47,524 bases of DNA from an uncultured Oscillospiraceae bacterium (GTDB lineage Bacteria; Bacillota; Clostridia; Oscillospirales; Oscillospiraceae), in the NCBI GenBank assembly GCA_947629795.1, contig CANRFC010000023.1, positions 1-47,524 on the forward strand, given 5' to 3'. Positions within the stretch are counted from its first letter, which is position 1. Every line of letters begins with the position of its first letter. The position numbers were made by a program, and so were the translations under genes. Below the pieces are notes generated by a model. That model made no database searches, had not been told where the DNA came from, and saw only the letters and a list, made by a program, of their open reading frames with translations. Shown one piece after another: positions 8,914-15,866 of the stretch.

Positions 8914-9741
8914 TCAGGCATAGAAGGCGTGGCCGCCGATGGTGGCCACATAGGTGCGGTTCCGGGCCGCCCAGGCGTTCCGGGCGATGCTGGGGTTGTG
9001 GAAGTACAGGGCATTGCCCACCACATTGGCCCCCTCCAGGCACAGCTTGGCGGCGATGACGCTCTCGGCGTTGGGCTCCTTGTAGATGGAGCCGCTGGAG
9101 GCGGGGGAGAACTGGTTCTTCTGGAAGATGACCCCCTTGATGGTGTCGGGGAAGTAGGGCCCCTGGTCGTTGACCCGGTTGAGTACCACGTTGCCCACGG
9201 CGATCTTCCCCTCCAGAGGCTGGTTGCCGCTCTCGGCGTTGATGATGTGGCTGAGCCAGTAGAGGTCGTCGGCATTATAGGTCTCCTTGGCGGAGGGGAT
9301 GGGAGCCTCTCCGGAGGTGAGGACCACGTCATTTCCGATGGGGTCCCAGGCCACGCTGGCGCCCAGGATCAGGGCCAGGGTGCGGGAGGGGAGCAGGTAG
9401 CCGCCGTTTTCGGCTACCCGGACGCCTCCGGGCAGGTAGAGATACCGGCCGTTGGCCTCCACATAGGGCTTGCTGGGGTCGATGACGGCGGTGAGACCGG
9501 GGGCGGTGATGCGGATGATACCGTTGTCCCACAGGGCCTCAGCGCTGGGATACAGGGCGAGGAGCACGGGCAGATAGGAAACATAGGTAGTGCCGTTCTC
9601 ATTCAGGACAGGGCTGTCCAGGGCGATGGCGGAGTCGTTGACGATGACGTCGATGGACTCGCTCTCGTTGGCCAAGGCCACGGTGCCGATACTCAGGATC
9701 AGGCACAGGCTCAGGACCAGGGTGAGCGTACGTTTGAACAT
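8914..9741 (-). CDS. Secreted stalk-domain cell-wall hydrolase (SleB/CwlJ-like), copy 1
   Basis: Predicted exported peptidoglycan hydrolase. The 275 residues start with a signal peptide (MFKRTLTLVLSLCLILSIG...ALA), followed by a copper-amine-oxidase-N-like stalk domain in two halves (VIVNDSAIALDSPVLNENGTTYVSYLPV; GGYLLPSRTLALILGASVAWD), then a SleB/CwlJ hydrolase_2 domain (DDLYWLSHIINAESGNQPLEGK, GNVVLNRV, GVIFQKNQFSP, ALYFHNPS). The Glu of INAES is the expected catalytic acid. The paralogue at 10054-10842 has the same layout. SleB/CwlJ enzymes act on spore cortex in Bacillus, but stalk-domain versions may act on vegetative wall. A promoter with TGTAAC repeats lies upstream. Confidence 0.85.
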   Translation of the reverse strand: MFKRTLTLVLSLCLILSIGTVALANESESIDVIVNDSAIALDSPVLNENGTTYVSYLPVLLALYPSAEALWDNGIIRITAPGLTAVIDPSKPYVEANGRYLYLPGGVRVAENGGYLLPSRTLALILGASVAWDPIGNDVVLTSGEAPIPSAKETYNADDLYWLSHIINAESGNQPLEGKIAVGNVVLNRVNDQGPYFPDTIKGVIFQKNQFSPASSGSIYKEPNAESVIAAKLCLEGANVVGNALYFHNPSIARNAWAARNRTYVATIGGHAFYA

Positions 9742-9789
9742 GGATCGAATTCCTCCTGATCACAATTTAATGGGATATGAGACTTCCGT

Positions 9790-9838
9790 TGTCACTAAAT
9801 TGTAACCGCATTGTAACCGATTCAACCGTAAAAATCAA
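9790..9838 (-). promoter_or_regulatory. Promoter of hydrolase copy 1 with triple WalR/PhoP-like box
   Basis: On the minus strand: -35 TTGATT (9838-9833), 17 bp, -10 TACAAT (9815-9810). On the plus strand TGTCAC (9790-9795), TGTAAC (9801-9806) and TGTAAC (9812-9817) recur exactly every 11 bp and cover the -10 to about +20. This fits the WalR consensus TGTWAH-N5-TGTWAH, and its reverse complement resembles a PhoP box. Overlap with the -10 suggests repression. Confidence 0.6.
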
Positions 9839-9921
9839 GCAAAACTTTGCACAAATGCTGCAAAAGCCGGATTTTTGGCTATTTTGACGACATTTAAATG
9901 GTAACAAAAGTTACAAAGGAA

Positions 9922-9963
9922 AAATCGCCCAATCCCTTGCGTCTCAAGGGGTTGGGCGATTTC
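9922..9963 (-). terminator. Terminator of hydrolase copy 2
   Basis: ATCGCCCAA and TTGGGCGAT form a stem with an inner CCCTT/AAGGG. On the minus strand it is followed by a T5 run. It lies about 90 bases after the copy 2 stop. The rest of the 312-bp gap between the two hydrolases holds the copy 1 promoter and a GTAAC-N4-GTTAC palindrome (9901-9914). Confidence 0.75.
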
Positions 9964-10053
9964 GACAAATGAAAGATCGGCACTTTTCAAGAAAAAGATG
10001 ATTTACAGAAAAACCGAGATAAAAATCCATTTACCGGGGATTTTTCAACATTT

Positions 10054-10842
10054 TTACTCATAAAACCAATGAGAGCCGATGGTGGTCACATAGGTCCGGT
10101 TCTCCATGGTCCAGTGGTTGCTGGTAAGGGAGGGCGCCAGGAAGTAGAGGCTCTCCCCCGCCGCCGAGGCCCCGGCCAGGCACAGCCGGGCGGCCAGGAC
10201 GCAGGAGGGCTCCGGGTCGTTGTACACCGTGCCGTTGCGCACCGGCTCGAACTGTCCGCCCCAGCGCCCATCGAAGATCACGCCGTAGACGTCGCCGGGG
10301 AACTCGGCGCTCTTCACCCGGTTCATCACCACATTTCCGGCGGCCACCTGCCCCAGGAAGGGTTCTCCCCGGCTCTCGGCGGAGATGATGCGGGAGAGCC
10401 AGTAGAGGTCGTCGCTTCCCCGGGTGGAGAGAGCGGCGCCGGTCTCCGGGCTCCAGGAGGTCTCAGCCCCCAGCAGGGCGGCCAGGGGCCGGAGGGGCAG
10501 AAGGGTGCGCCCCTCCTCCAGCAAAACGGGCTGGGAGAGCTTCAGGGCGGCCCCGTTGACCACCAGCTCAAGACTGCCCGGTACGGCCTCCACGGCGGCC
10601 TGGCCGGTGCGCAGCACGGCCCGGTCCCCCTCCCAGCTCACCTGGGCCTGGGGGTCCATGGCGGCGGCCAGCGCCCGGAGGGGCACGTAGGTGGTCCCCT
10701 CGACGATCCGGGCGCCGGGCAGGTCCAGAGACTGCCCGTCCAGGGACACCGGGGCGGTCCGGACCTGGCTCCCGGCGGCGTGAGCGGGGGTGAGCAGCAG
10801 GGCGCACAGGGCCATGGCGGCCAAAGTTCGTGTGGTCTTCAT
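10054..10842 (-). CDS. Secreted stalk-domain cell-wall hydrolase (SleB/CwlJ-like), copy 2
   Basis: Paralogue of the gene at 8914-9741 with the same arrangement: signal peptide (MKTTRTLAAMALCALLLTPAHAAG), stalk domain (VSLDGQSLDLPGARIVEGTTYVPLRAL; LSQPVLLEEGRTLLPLRPLAALLG), then the hydrolase_2 domain (DDLYWLSRIISAESRGEPFLGQ, GNVVMNRVKS, GVIFDGRWGGQFEP). The putative catalytic Glu lies in ISAES. It is 262 residues long and ends with the same TYVTTIG.H.FY motif as copy 1. Ribosome site AAGGAGG precedes the ATG. It is a separate transcription unit with its own terminator and a promoter very like that of copy 1, which implies common regulation. Confidence 0.85.
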   Translation of the reverse strand: MKTTRTLAAMALCALLLTPAHAAGSQVRTAPVSLDGQSLDLPGARIVEGTTYVPLRALAAAMDPQAQVSWEGDRAVLRTGQAAVEAVPGSLELVVNGAALKLSQPVLLEEGRTLLPLRPLAALLGAETSWSPETGAALSTRGSDDLYWLSRIISAESRGEPFLGQVAAGNVVMNRVKSAEFPGDVYGVIFDGRWGGQFEPVRNGTVYNDPEPSCVLAARLCLAGASAAGESLYFLAPSLTSNHWTMENRTYVTTIGSHWFYE

Positions 10843-10864
10843 GGAAAGGTCCTCCTTGATTTTT

Positions 10865-10902
10865 TGTAACCAAATTGTAACCTATGGAAGGGCCTGTTTC
10901 AA
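10865..10902 (-). promoter_or_regulatory. Promoter of hydrolase copy 2 with double WalR/PhoP-like box
   Basis: Minus strand: -35 TTGAAA (10902-10897), 17 bp, -10 TACAAT (10879-10874). Plus strand: TGTAAC (10865-10870), CAAAT, TGTAAC (10876-10881), an exact TGTWAH-N5-TGTWAH pattern lying over the -10 and start region, as at copy 1. Confidence 0.6.
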
Positions 10903-10943
10903 GGAGTAAATCTTTCCAGTTGCGCCCGGAAAGGATGTGACCC

Positions 10944-11102
10944 AGAATGTCAAAAAAGAGGAATATTCGAACAGTTCGAAGGGAAGAAAAGTGTGAAAGG
11001 GGACCGTCAGGGTCTCCTTTCACTTATTTTGATCAACTTTTTGAACTTATTCAAAAAGTATACATCCTGTGAAAAAGCCCTTCCGGGCTTTTTCACAGGA
11101 TG
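10944..11102 (+). repeat. Dispersed three-hairpin element, copy A
   Basis: Three hairpins in a row: TGAAAGGGGACC/GGTCTCCTTTCA (10994-11022), ACTTTTTGAA/TTCAAAAAGT (11036-11059) and a 40-base stem-loop CATCCTGTGAAAAAGCCC/GGGCTTTTTCACAGGATG (11063-11102). A near-identical sequence is at 36640-36800. One stem base differs by a change that keeps pairing (G-U), suggesting selection on structure. In both places it lies between two minus-strand genes. Confidence 0.75.
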
Positions 11103-11132
11103 TAGCCGCCTTTCGGCGGCGGTGGGTGTGTG

Positions 11133-11315
11133 TCACATGATGTGTTCGTGGCAGAAGTCGCTGACCACCCGAAAGCCCATCTTGCCCCGCCGGGCGACAG
11201 GATACAGGGCGATGCCTGCGCTGTCGAAGAGGGGACACAGCCGTTTTTCCGGAGCCAGCCGGAACCCGTCGGCTTGGGCGGTCTTCTCTCTCTCGGCGAC
11301 AAAGCCGGTCTCCAT
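11133..11315 (-). CDS. Small hypothetical protein downstream of the tRNA operon
   Basis: A 60-residue reading frame, METGFVAEREKTAQADGF to VVSDFCHEHIM. ATG 11315 is preceded by GGGGGTG at a normal distance, and codon use is GC3-rich like the neighbours. There is no signal peptide or membrane segment; two cysteines and a basic middle part (PVARRGKMGFRVV) are the only notable features. It lies just after the tRNA terminator on the same strand, and two hairpins (11104-11120 and 11063-11102) follow its stop. I do not recognise the family. It could be a real small protein or chance coding potential in GC-rich DNA. Confidence 0.4.
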   Translation of the reverse strand: METGFVAEREKTAQADGFRLAPEKRLCPLFDSAGIALYPVARRGKMGFRVVSDFCHEHIM

Positions 11316-11405
11316 GGGATCACCCCCAGGAGCAAGTTTGCCCCGCCGGGGAGAAAAGATGACTGGAAAAGAATAGCACACCACCGTGAAATGTGTGCGC
11401 AGATA

Positions 11406-11443
11406 AAAAATCGACAAACCTCTTGATGAGGTTTGTCGATTTT
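11406..11443 (-). terminator. Terminator of the tRNA operon
   Basis: AAAATCGACAAACCTC pairs with GAGGTTTGTCGATTTT around a 5-nt loop. On the minus strand a T-run follows directly after tRNA-Cys. Confidence 0.88.
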
Positions 11444-11517
<74 letters not shown>

Positions 11518-11520
11518 GTC

Positions 11521-11596
11521 TGGAGCGGGCAACGAGGCTCGAACTCGCTACCTCCACCTTGGCAAGGTGGCGCTCTACCAGATGAGCTATGCCCGC
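11521..11596 (-). tRNA. tRNA-Gly(GCC)
   Basis: Cloverleaf with acceptor GCGGGCA/TGCCCGC, anticodon GCC in TTGCCAA, T-loop TTCGAGC and an encoded CCA. Second last in the operon. Confidence 0.95.
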
Positions 11597-11645
11597 ATGC
11601 GGCGGGGCTGTTACACCCCTATTCTATGCATGACCCCGAAGGGAA

Positions 11646-11675
11646 ATTCTCCCGGAAGCTCCCTTCCGGGAGAAT
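11646..11675 (-). terminator. Hairpin between tRNA-Phe and tRNA-Gly
   Basis: ATTCTCCCGGAA (11646-11657) pairs perfectly with TTCCGGGAGAAT (11664-11675). The U-tract on the transcribed minus strand is short (TTTCCC), so it may be a processing hairpin or partial terminator that splits the tRNA operon. Confidence 0.5.
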
Positions 11676-11678
11676 TTT

Positions 11679-11754
<76 letters not shown>

Positions 11755-11757
11755 AAA

Positions 11758-11834
<77 letters not shown>

Positions 11835-11837
11835 ATG

Positions 11838-11913
11838 TGGTGGGAACAACAGGGCTCGAACCTGTGACATCACGCGTGTAAGGCGTGCGCTCTACCAGCT
11901 GAGCTATGCTCCC
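11838..11913 (-). tRNA. tRNA-Val(TAC)
   Basis: Cloverleaf with acceptor GGGAGCA/TGTTCCC, anticodon TAC in CTTACAC, T-loop TTCGAGC and an encoded CCA. It is first in the operon, about 30 bases after the expected transcription start. Confidence 0.95.
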
Positions 11914-11946
11914 CTGTTGCCTCTGCCGAACCAAGCGGCTTTGAGT

Positions 11947-11975
11947 ATTATACTAAAACCAGCCCGCCCTGTCAA
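11947..11975 (-). promoter_or_regulatory. Consensus promoter of the tRNA operon
   Basis: Minus strand TTGACA (11975-11970), 17 bp, TATAAT (11952-11947): a perfect match to the sigma-A consensus, as expected for stable RNA genes. Confidence 0.9.
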
Positions 11976-12030
11976 CCTTAATTTTTGATTTTTTCAAAAT
12001 TTCCCTTTCCAGAGAATTGTGAAAAAACCC

Positions 12031-12059
12031 TTGCATTTTGTCCGCGCTTCTGCTAATAT
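12031..12059 (+). promoter_or_regulatory. Promoter of rpmB
   Basis: TTGCAT (12031-12036), 17 bp, TAATAT (12054-12059), about 50 bases before the rpmB start. Confidence 0.7.
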
Positions 12060-12108
12060 AGTATCCGATGCTTTTTGAGCTATCTTGACCAGCGAGGAGG
12101 GAAAGCAA

Positions 12109-12297
12109 ATGGCCAAGTGTGATTTCTGCGACAAGGGCGTTGTGTTCGGCAACCAGGTCTCCCACTCCCACCGCCGCTCCAATCGGCCTTGGAAGCCCAA
12201 TGTGAAGCGGGTCAAGGCCATCGTGGACGGGACCCCCAAGCACGTTTACGTCTGCACCCGGTGCCTGCGTTCCGGCAAGGTCACCCGCGCCGTGTGA
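12109..12297 (+). CDS. rpmB: Ribosomal protein bL28
   Basis: Structural protein of the large ribosomal subunit. The 62 residues begin MAKCDFCDKGVVFGNQVSHS and hold two CxxC pairs (CDFC and CTRC), the zinc-binding form of L28. The RSNRPWKPNVKRVKA core is typical. ATG 12109 is chosen because GAGGAGGG lies just upstream; the in-frame start at 12085 would add residues before the conserved MAKC. It is monocistronic, with its own promoter and a strong terminator. The zinc-type L28 suggests no special zinc-saving copy at this locus. Confidence 0.96.
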   Translation: MAKCDFCDKGVVFGNQVSHSHRRSNRPWKPNVKRVKAIVDGTPKHVYVCTRCLRSGKVTRAV

Positions 12298-12312
12298 GCC
12301 CACACGAAGAAT

Positions 12313-12346
12313 AAAAGCCGTTATCCTTTGGGATAGCGGCTTTTTT
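12313..12346 (+). terminator. Terminator of rpmB
   Basis: AAAAGCCG..TATCC pairs with GGATA..CGGCTTTT, followed by T6. Confidence 0.9.
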
Positions 12347-12393
12347 CTATGCTTTTGAGGCAGGAATTGCGATAGGCCCTACTGCAATATTCC

Positions 12394-12438
12394 AAAAACG
12401 AAGTCCCAGGGCCAAGGCCCCGGGACTTCGTTTTTTCC
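12394..12438 (+). terminator. Second terminator hairpin between rpmB and prxQ
   Basis: AAAACGAAGTCCC pairs with GGGACTTCGTTTT with an inner GGGCC/GGCCC stem and T6 after it. It is separated from the rpmB terminator by about 50 bases containing a bulged hairpin GGAATTGC/GCAATATTCC (about 12362-12393). No gene explains this second terminator. Confidence 0.8.
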
Positions 12439-12446
12439 CTTCCCCA

Positions 12447-12475
12447 TTGCGTTTTCGCCCCAAACGGGATAAAAT
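12447..12475 (+). promoter_or_regulatory. Promoter of prxQ
   Basis: TTGCGT (12447-12452), 17 bp, TAAAAT (12470-12475), followed by AAGGAGG before the gene. Confidence 0.7.
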
Positions 12476-12507
12476 AGGACAGACCCAACTGTAAGGAGGA
12501 AAAGAAC

Positions 12508-12966
12508 ATGCTGGAGATCGGAACCCGGGCCCCGGACTTCACCCTCACGGACAAGGATGGCAAGGCCGTCTCCCTGTCGGACTTCCGGGGCAAAAAAGTG
12601 GTGCTCTACTTCTATCCCAAGGACAACACCCCCGGCTGTACCCGGCAGGCCTGCGCCTTTGCCGGCGCCTACGGGGCCTTTCAGGATCGCAACGCCGTGG
12701 TCATCGGCGTCAGCCGGGATTCGGCGGCCTCTCACCTGAAATTCGCCGAGAAGTACGCCCTGCCCTTCGTGCTCCTGTCCGACCCGGACCACGCCGTCAT
12801 CGAGGCCTACGGTGCCTGGCAGGAGAAGAAGAACTACGGCAAGGTCTCCATGGGTGTGGTGCGCAGCACCTATCTCATCGATGAGACGGGCGTCATCGAA
12901 AAGGTGATGCCCAAGGTCAAGCCCGACACCAACGCCGAGGAACTCCTGGCCTATCTCAACGGCTGA
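12508..12966 (+). CDS. bcp: Thiol peroxiredoxin, PrxQ/Bcp family
   Basis: Cytosolic peroxidase that reduces hydrogen peroxide and organic hydroperoxides using thioredoxin. The 152 residues contain the PrxQ active site [11 protein letters not shown]: peroxidatic Cys44 and, five residues later, resolving Cys49, the atypical 2-Cys arrangement of Bcp. The peroxiredoxin fold is clear ([54 protein letters not shown]). It is a single-gene unit between a promoter and a terminator. A strong AAGGAGG site precedes ATG 12508. The nearby ferritin gene fits an oxidative-stress neighbourhood, but the two are not co-transcribed. Confidence 0.95.
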   Translation: MLEIGTRAPDFTLTDKDGKAVSLSDFRGKKVVLYFYPKDNTPGCTRQACAFAGAYGAFQDRNAVVIGVSRDSAASHLKFAEKYALPFVLLSDPDHAVIEAYGAWQEKKNYGKVSMGVVRSTYLIDETGVIEKVMPKVKPDTNAEELLAYLNG

Positions 12967-12977
12967 ACCCCGCAAAG

Positions 12978-13010
12978 CGGCCCTCCGGTCAGCGCCGGAG
13001 GGCCGTCTTT
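12978..13010 (+). terminator. Terminator of prxQ
   Basis: CGGCCCTCCGG pairs with CCGGAGGGCCG, followed by TCTTTT. It may also serve the convergent DUF1653 gene. Confidence 0.85.
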
Positions 13011-13025
13011 TCAGAAAGACCGGGC

Positions 13026-13274
13026 TCAGCGGCTGGCCCGGCTGGGGATGTCCTGGAGTTCAAAGCGGTACTCCTGCCCGGCCTGGGGGTATTTCTCCCG
13101 GTCCACCGGGCTCAGGAACATCTCCTTGGGCCGGGCCCACAGGCTGCCGTCCCCGTAGAGCTTGCGGTAGATCACCAGCTCCTCTCCGGTCTCCGAGCTC
13201 TTGGCCACTGCCTCCACCAGATAGTAGTCCCCCTTGAAGTGCCGGTACACCCGGCCCAATTGCAGCTCCCGCAT
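13026..13274 (-). CDS. DUF1653 family small protein
   Basis: An 82-residue cytoplasmic protein matching DUF1653: [21 protein letters not shown], then a conserved middle ([20 protein letters not shown]) and [11 protein letters not shown]. The family has a small beta fold and no assigned function. The start at 13274 is chosen because it begins the conserved core and has GGGGAG upstream; longer in-frame extensions run into the promoter. It is convergent with prxQ and divergent from the TrmH-family gene, with a good promoter (TTGACA-17-TATCCT). The call is secure, the function unknown. Confidence 0.85.
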   Translation of the reverse strand: MRELQLGRVYRHFKGDYYLVEAVAKSSETGEELVIYRKLYGDGSLWARPKEMFLSPVDREKYPQAGQEYRFELQDIPSRASR

Positions 13275-13313
13275 GGTCGCAGCTCCCCTTTCCGCAGTTT
13301 TTTGGATATCCAT

Positions 13314-13342
13314 AGGATAAAACGGATGCCGCCCCCTGTCAA
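13314..13342 (-). promoter_or_regulatory. Promoter of the DUF1653 gene
   Basis: Minus strand TTGACA (13342-13337), 17 bp, TATCCT (13319-13314). Confidence 0.75.
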
Positions 13343-13348
13343 GGGGGC

Positions 13349-13377
13349 TTGTATTTTGTCCTCCGACACCGTATAAT
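13349..13377 (+). promoter_or_regulatory. Promoter of the TrmH-family methyltransferase
   Basis: TTGTAT (13349-13354), 17 bp, TATAAT (13372-13377). It faces away from the DUF1653 promoter, giving a compact divergent control region. Confidence 0.75.
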
Positions 13378-13423
13378 GAGGAAAAACCATCCACCCAAGG
13401 CGGGAGAGAAGGAGGGAGCGGCC

Positions 13424-14236
13424 ATGAACGTCATCCGGATCACCGACCTGTCCGCCCCCGGGCTGGCCCCCTTCGCCCGCCTCACCGAAGCTCAGCTCCG
13501 CTCCCGGCGGGACCCGGAGAGGGCCCTTTTCATCGCCGAGAGCGTCAAGGTCATCTCCCACGCCCTGGACGCGGGCTGCAGGCCGGTGTCCCTCCTCATG
13601 GAGGAGCGGCAGCTCCACGGCGAGGCCGCCGACGTGGCCGCCCGGTGCGGGGAAGTCCCGGTCTATGTGGGGGAGCGGGAGCTGCTGAAGGACCTCACCG
13701 GCTACGCCCTCACCCGCGGGGTACTGTGCGCCATGGCCCGTCCCAGAGCCCTCCCGGCGGAGCAGGTCTGCGCCGGCGCCCATCGGGTGGCCGTGCTGGA
13801 GGGCATCGTGGACCCCACCAACGTGGGCTCCATCTTCCGTTCGGCGGCCGCCCTGGGGATGGACGCCGTCCTTCTGGACCCCACCTGCTGCGATCCTCTC
13901 CACCGCCGCGCGGTGCGGGTGAGCATGGGCACGGTCTTCCAGGTGCCCTGGGCCACCCTGGAGGAGTGGCCGGAGGGGGGCCTGGCCCGGCTCCGCGCTT
14001 GGGGCTTCCGCACCGCCGCCCTGGCTTTGGACAAACGGGCCATCCCCGTGGACCATCCTGACCTGGCCGGGGTGGAAAAGCTGGCCCTGGTCCTGGGAAC
14101 AGAGGGGGACGGCCTGAGTGCGCAGGCCGTGGCGGCGTGCGACGACACGGTGATGATCCCCATGCACCACGGGGTGGACTCCCTTAACGTGGGCGCGGCC
14201 GCCGCCGTGGCCTTCTGGCAGTTCCGGCAAAGGTGA
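13424..14236 (+). CDS. TrmH/SpoU-family RNA 2'-O-methyltransferase
   Basis: SAM-dependent enzyme expected to methylate ribose 2'-OH in rRNA or tRNA. The 270 residues have an N-terminal substrate-binding region ([20 protein letters not shown]) and a SPOUT domain with the three TrmH motifs: [27 protein letters not shown] and [19 protein letters not shown], forming the knotted SAM site and dimer interface. ATG 13424 follows GAAGGAGGG. The exact target (rRNA or tRNA position) cannot be told from sequence. A ribbon-helix-helix gene follows 36 bp downstream and is probably co-transcribed. Confidence 0.92.
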   Translation: MNVIRITDLSAPGLAPFARLTEAQLRSRRDPERALFIAESVKVISHALDAGCRPVSLLMEERQLHGEAADVAARCGEVPVYVGERELLKDLTGYALTRGVLCAMARPRALPAEQVCAGAHRVAVLEGIVDPTNVGSIFRSAAALGMDAVLLDPTCCDPLHRRAVRVSMGTVFQVPWATLEEWPEGGLARLRAWGFRTAALALDKRAIPVDHPDLAGVEKLALVLGTEGDGLSAQAVAACDDTVMIPMHHGVDSLNVGAAAAVAFWQFRQR

Positions 14237-14272
14237 CCGGTCCCCGGCCCGTATGGACAGAGGAGAAAAGAG

Positions 14273-14524
14273 ATGGAGAAAAAGTTAAGCAGTCTCGGCA
14301 TCCGGCTGGAAAAAGAGCTCCACGACAAGATCCAGTATATCGCCGCCTACGAGGGCCGCTCCATGACCCGTCATATCATCTGCCTCATCCAGTGCTGTAT
14401 CTATGCCTTTGAGCATGAAAACGGCCCCATCACCCAGGCGGATATGGACGAGCTGAAGGGGAGCAGGGAGAAGTGGAAGCATTTCCGGTGGCGGCAGCGC
14501 CGGAAGTCTTCCAAACGTCCTTGA
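14273..14524 (+). CDS. Small ribbon-helix-helix-like protein
   Basis: An 83-residue basic protein, MEKKLSSLGIRLEKELHDKI then YIAAYEGRSMTRHIICLIQ. The beta strand followed by two helices (IRLEKELHDKIQYIAAYEGRS.T.HII) is the Arc/MetJ ribbon-helix-helix pattern, with SMTRH entering the second helix. The C-terminus is strongly basic (KWKHFRWRQRRKSSKRP), suiting DNA or RNA contact. Ribosome site AGAGGAG precedes ATG 14273. It is probably co-transcribed with the methyltransferase. No toxin partner is visible, so a stand-alone regulator is more likely than an antitoxin. The target is unknown. Confidence 0.75.
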   Translation: MEKKLSSLGIRLEKELHDKIQYIAAYEGRSMTRHIICLIQCCIYAFEHENGPITQADMDELKGSREKWKHFRWRQRRKSSKRP

Positions 14525-14548
14525 CTTTTTGCCCGGAAATGATATACT
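14521..14548 (+). promoter_or_regulatory. Promoter of the ferritin gene
   Basis: TTGACT (14521-14526), 16 bp, TATACT (14543-14548). The -35 overlaps the stop codon of the upstream gene. No convincing Fur-type palindrome was seen. Confidence 0.65.
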
Positions 14549-14594
14549 TCTTCCTGCGGGAAACGCAAATTTTTGACATATGGAGGGTGATTCT

Positions 14595-15107
14595 ATGGAT
14601 AAGAAGGTTGCCGAGCTCCTCAACGACCAGATCAATAAGGAACTCTACTCCGCCTACCTCTACCTGGACATGGCCAATTTCTATGACGACAAGGGCCTGG
14701 ACGGCTTTGCCAACTGGTACGAGATCCAGGCCAAGGAGGAGCAGGACCACGCCATGCTCATGTACCAGTACCTGCACAACAACGACGTGAAGGTGATCCT
14801 GGAGGCCATTGCCAAGCCCGACAAGACCTACAAGAAGCTCATGGACCCCCTGAAGGCCGCCCTGGAGCACGAGAAGTACGTCACCAGTCTCATCAACGCC
14901 ATCTACGCCGCCGCCGTGAAGGTCAACGACTTCCGCACCACCCAGTTCCTGGATTGGTTCATCAAGGAGCAGGGGGAAGAGGAGAAGAACTCCAGCGACA
15001 TGATCACCAAGATGGAGCTCTTCGGCGATGACGCCCGGAGCCTGTACCTGCTCAACTCCGAGCTGGCCGGCCGGACCTACGCCGCCCCCTCCCTGGTCCT
15101 GGACTGA
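14595..15107 (+). CDS. ftnA: Bacterial non-haem ferritin
   Basis: Iron-storage protein forming a 24-subunit shell. The 170 residues keep the full ferroxidase centre at the canonical spacing: Glu16, Glu49, His52, Glu93, Gln126 and Glu129. Absence of a haem-ligand methionine pattern argues for FtnA rather than bacterioferritin. ATG 14595 is preceded by GGAGGGTGA; an in-frame start at 14580 is less favoured because it overlaps that site. It has its own promoter and a terminator. In anaerobes such ferritins store iron and limit Fenton chemistry, which fits the nearby peroxiredoxin. Confidence 0.95.
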   Translation: MDKKVAELLNDQINKELYSAYLYLDMANFYDDKGLDGFANWYEIQAKEEQDHAMLMYQYLHNNDVKVILEAIAKPDKTYKKLMDPLKAALEHEKYVTSLINAIYAAAVKVNDFRTTQFLDWFIKEQGEEEKNSSDMITKMELFGDDARSLYLLNSELAGRTYAAPSLVLD

Positions 15108-15183
15108 GCAGGCGCCCTTGCGCCGCCCCTCCCGGACGAGAGAAAAGGGCCCGTCCTACGGGCCGTACAGAGGATCAGAACGC

Positions 15184-15221
15184 AAAAAAGGACGTGGAAC
15201 AGCTTCCACGTCCTTTTTTTG
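15184..15221. terminator. Bidirectional terminator between ferritin and the molybdenum operon
   Basis: AAAAAAGGACGTGGA pairs with TCCACGTCCTTTTTTT. A weaker GGCCCG/CGGGCC hairpin (15148-15164) precedes it. Bases 15222-15374 hold no gene; two copies of CCCCGTGCCGCA are present at about 15286 and 15321. Confidence 0.85.
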
Positions 15222-15374
15222 CGCTCAAATGGGCAGAAAAAGCATCTCAAAGCCCTTCTTCCGTCCCGCAAAGGAGAGGGGCGGTCCCCCGTGCCGCAAA
15301 GGGAGAGCTCACAGCGCCGCGCCCCGTGCCGCATCCCTTGCGATGACGCCGCAAACCCTTATGGTTCTTGACTT

Positions 15375-15866
15375 TCAGGGCAGCCGGGCACAGTCCTCGG
15401 TGTTGCCCAGGAGCATCTTCAGCCCGTGGGGGAGGGCGGGCAGGACGGCCTCCAGGTTTTCCCTGGCCGCCTTGGGGGAGCCGGGAAGGTTGACGATGAG
15501 GGTGCCCTTGCGGATGCCGGCCTGGGCCCGGGAGAGCATGGCCCGGGGGGTGATCCGGAGGGAGGCATAGCGCATGGCCTCGGGGATGCCGGGGGTGAGG
15601 CGCTCGCACACCGCCAGGGTGGCCTCAGGGGTCACGTCCCGGGGGGAAAAGCCCGTGCCGCCTGTGGTAACAAGGAGTTCCACCTCCCCGCTGTCGGCGG
15701 CGGCGGTAAGGGCGGCCTCGATCTGGGGCCGCTCGTCAGGGACGATGGCGGTGCGGACCACGGTGAAGCCCGCGTCCTCCAGAAGCTGCGCCACCAGAGG
15801 GCCGGCGGCGTCGGGGCGCTCGCCCCGGGCGCTGCGGTCGCTGACGGTCAGGACCATGGCTGTCAT
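15375..15866 (-). CDS. mogA: MogA/MoaB-type molybdopterin adenylyltransferase
   Basis: Activates molybdopterin by adenylation before metal insertion by MoeA. The 163 residues carry the MogA-type nucleotide/MPT site TTGGTGFSPRDVTPEA, the DRSARGER start loop, and the conserved end NLPGSPKAARENLEAVLP. ATG 15866 overlaps the modC stop (ATGA), so it is translationally coupled and last in the operon; a second ATG three codons in is also possible. Having mogA at the end of a mod operon fits local use of imported molybdate. MogA and MoaB are close homologues, so the exact name is less certain than the function. Confidence 0.9.
   Translation of the reverse strand: MTAMVLTVSDRSARGERPDAAGPLVAQLLEDAGFTVVRTAIVPDERPQIEAALTAAADSGEVELLVTTGGTGFSPRDVTPEATLAVCERLTPGIPEAMRYASLRITPRAMLSRAQAGIRKGTLIVNLPGSPKAARENLEAVLPALPHGLKMLLGNTEDCARLP

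Noticed and set aside
14273-14524. Antitoxin of a toxin-antitoxin pair
   Set aside because: No small toxin gene is adjacent; the neighbours are a methyltransferase and ferritin.
14521-14600. Fur box before ferritin
   Set aside because: No sequence close to the GATAATGATAATCATTATC palindrome could be found; only a standard promoter is visible.
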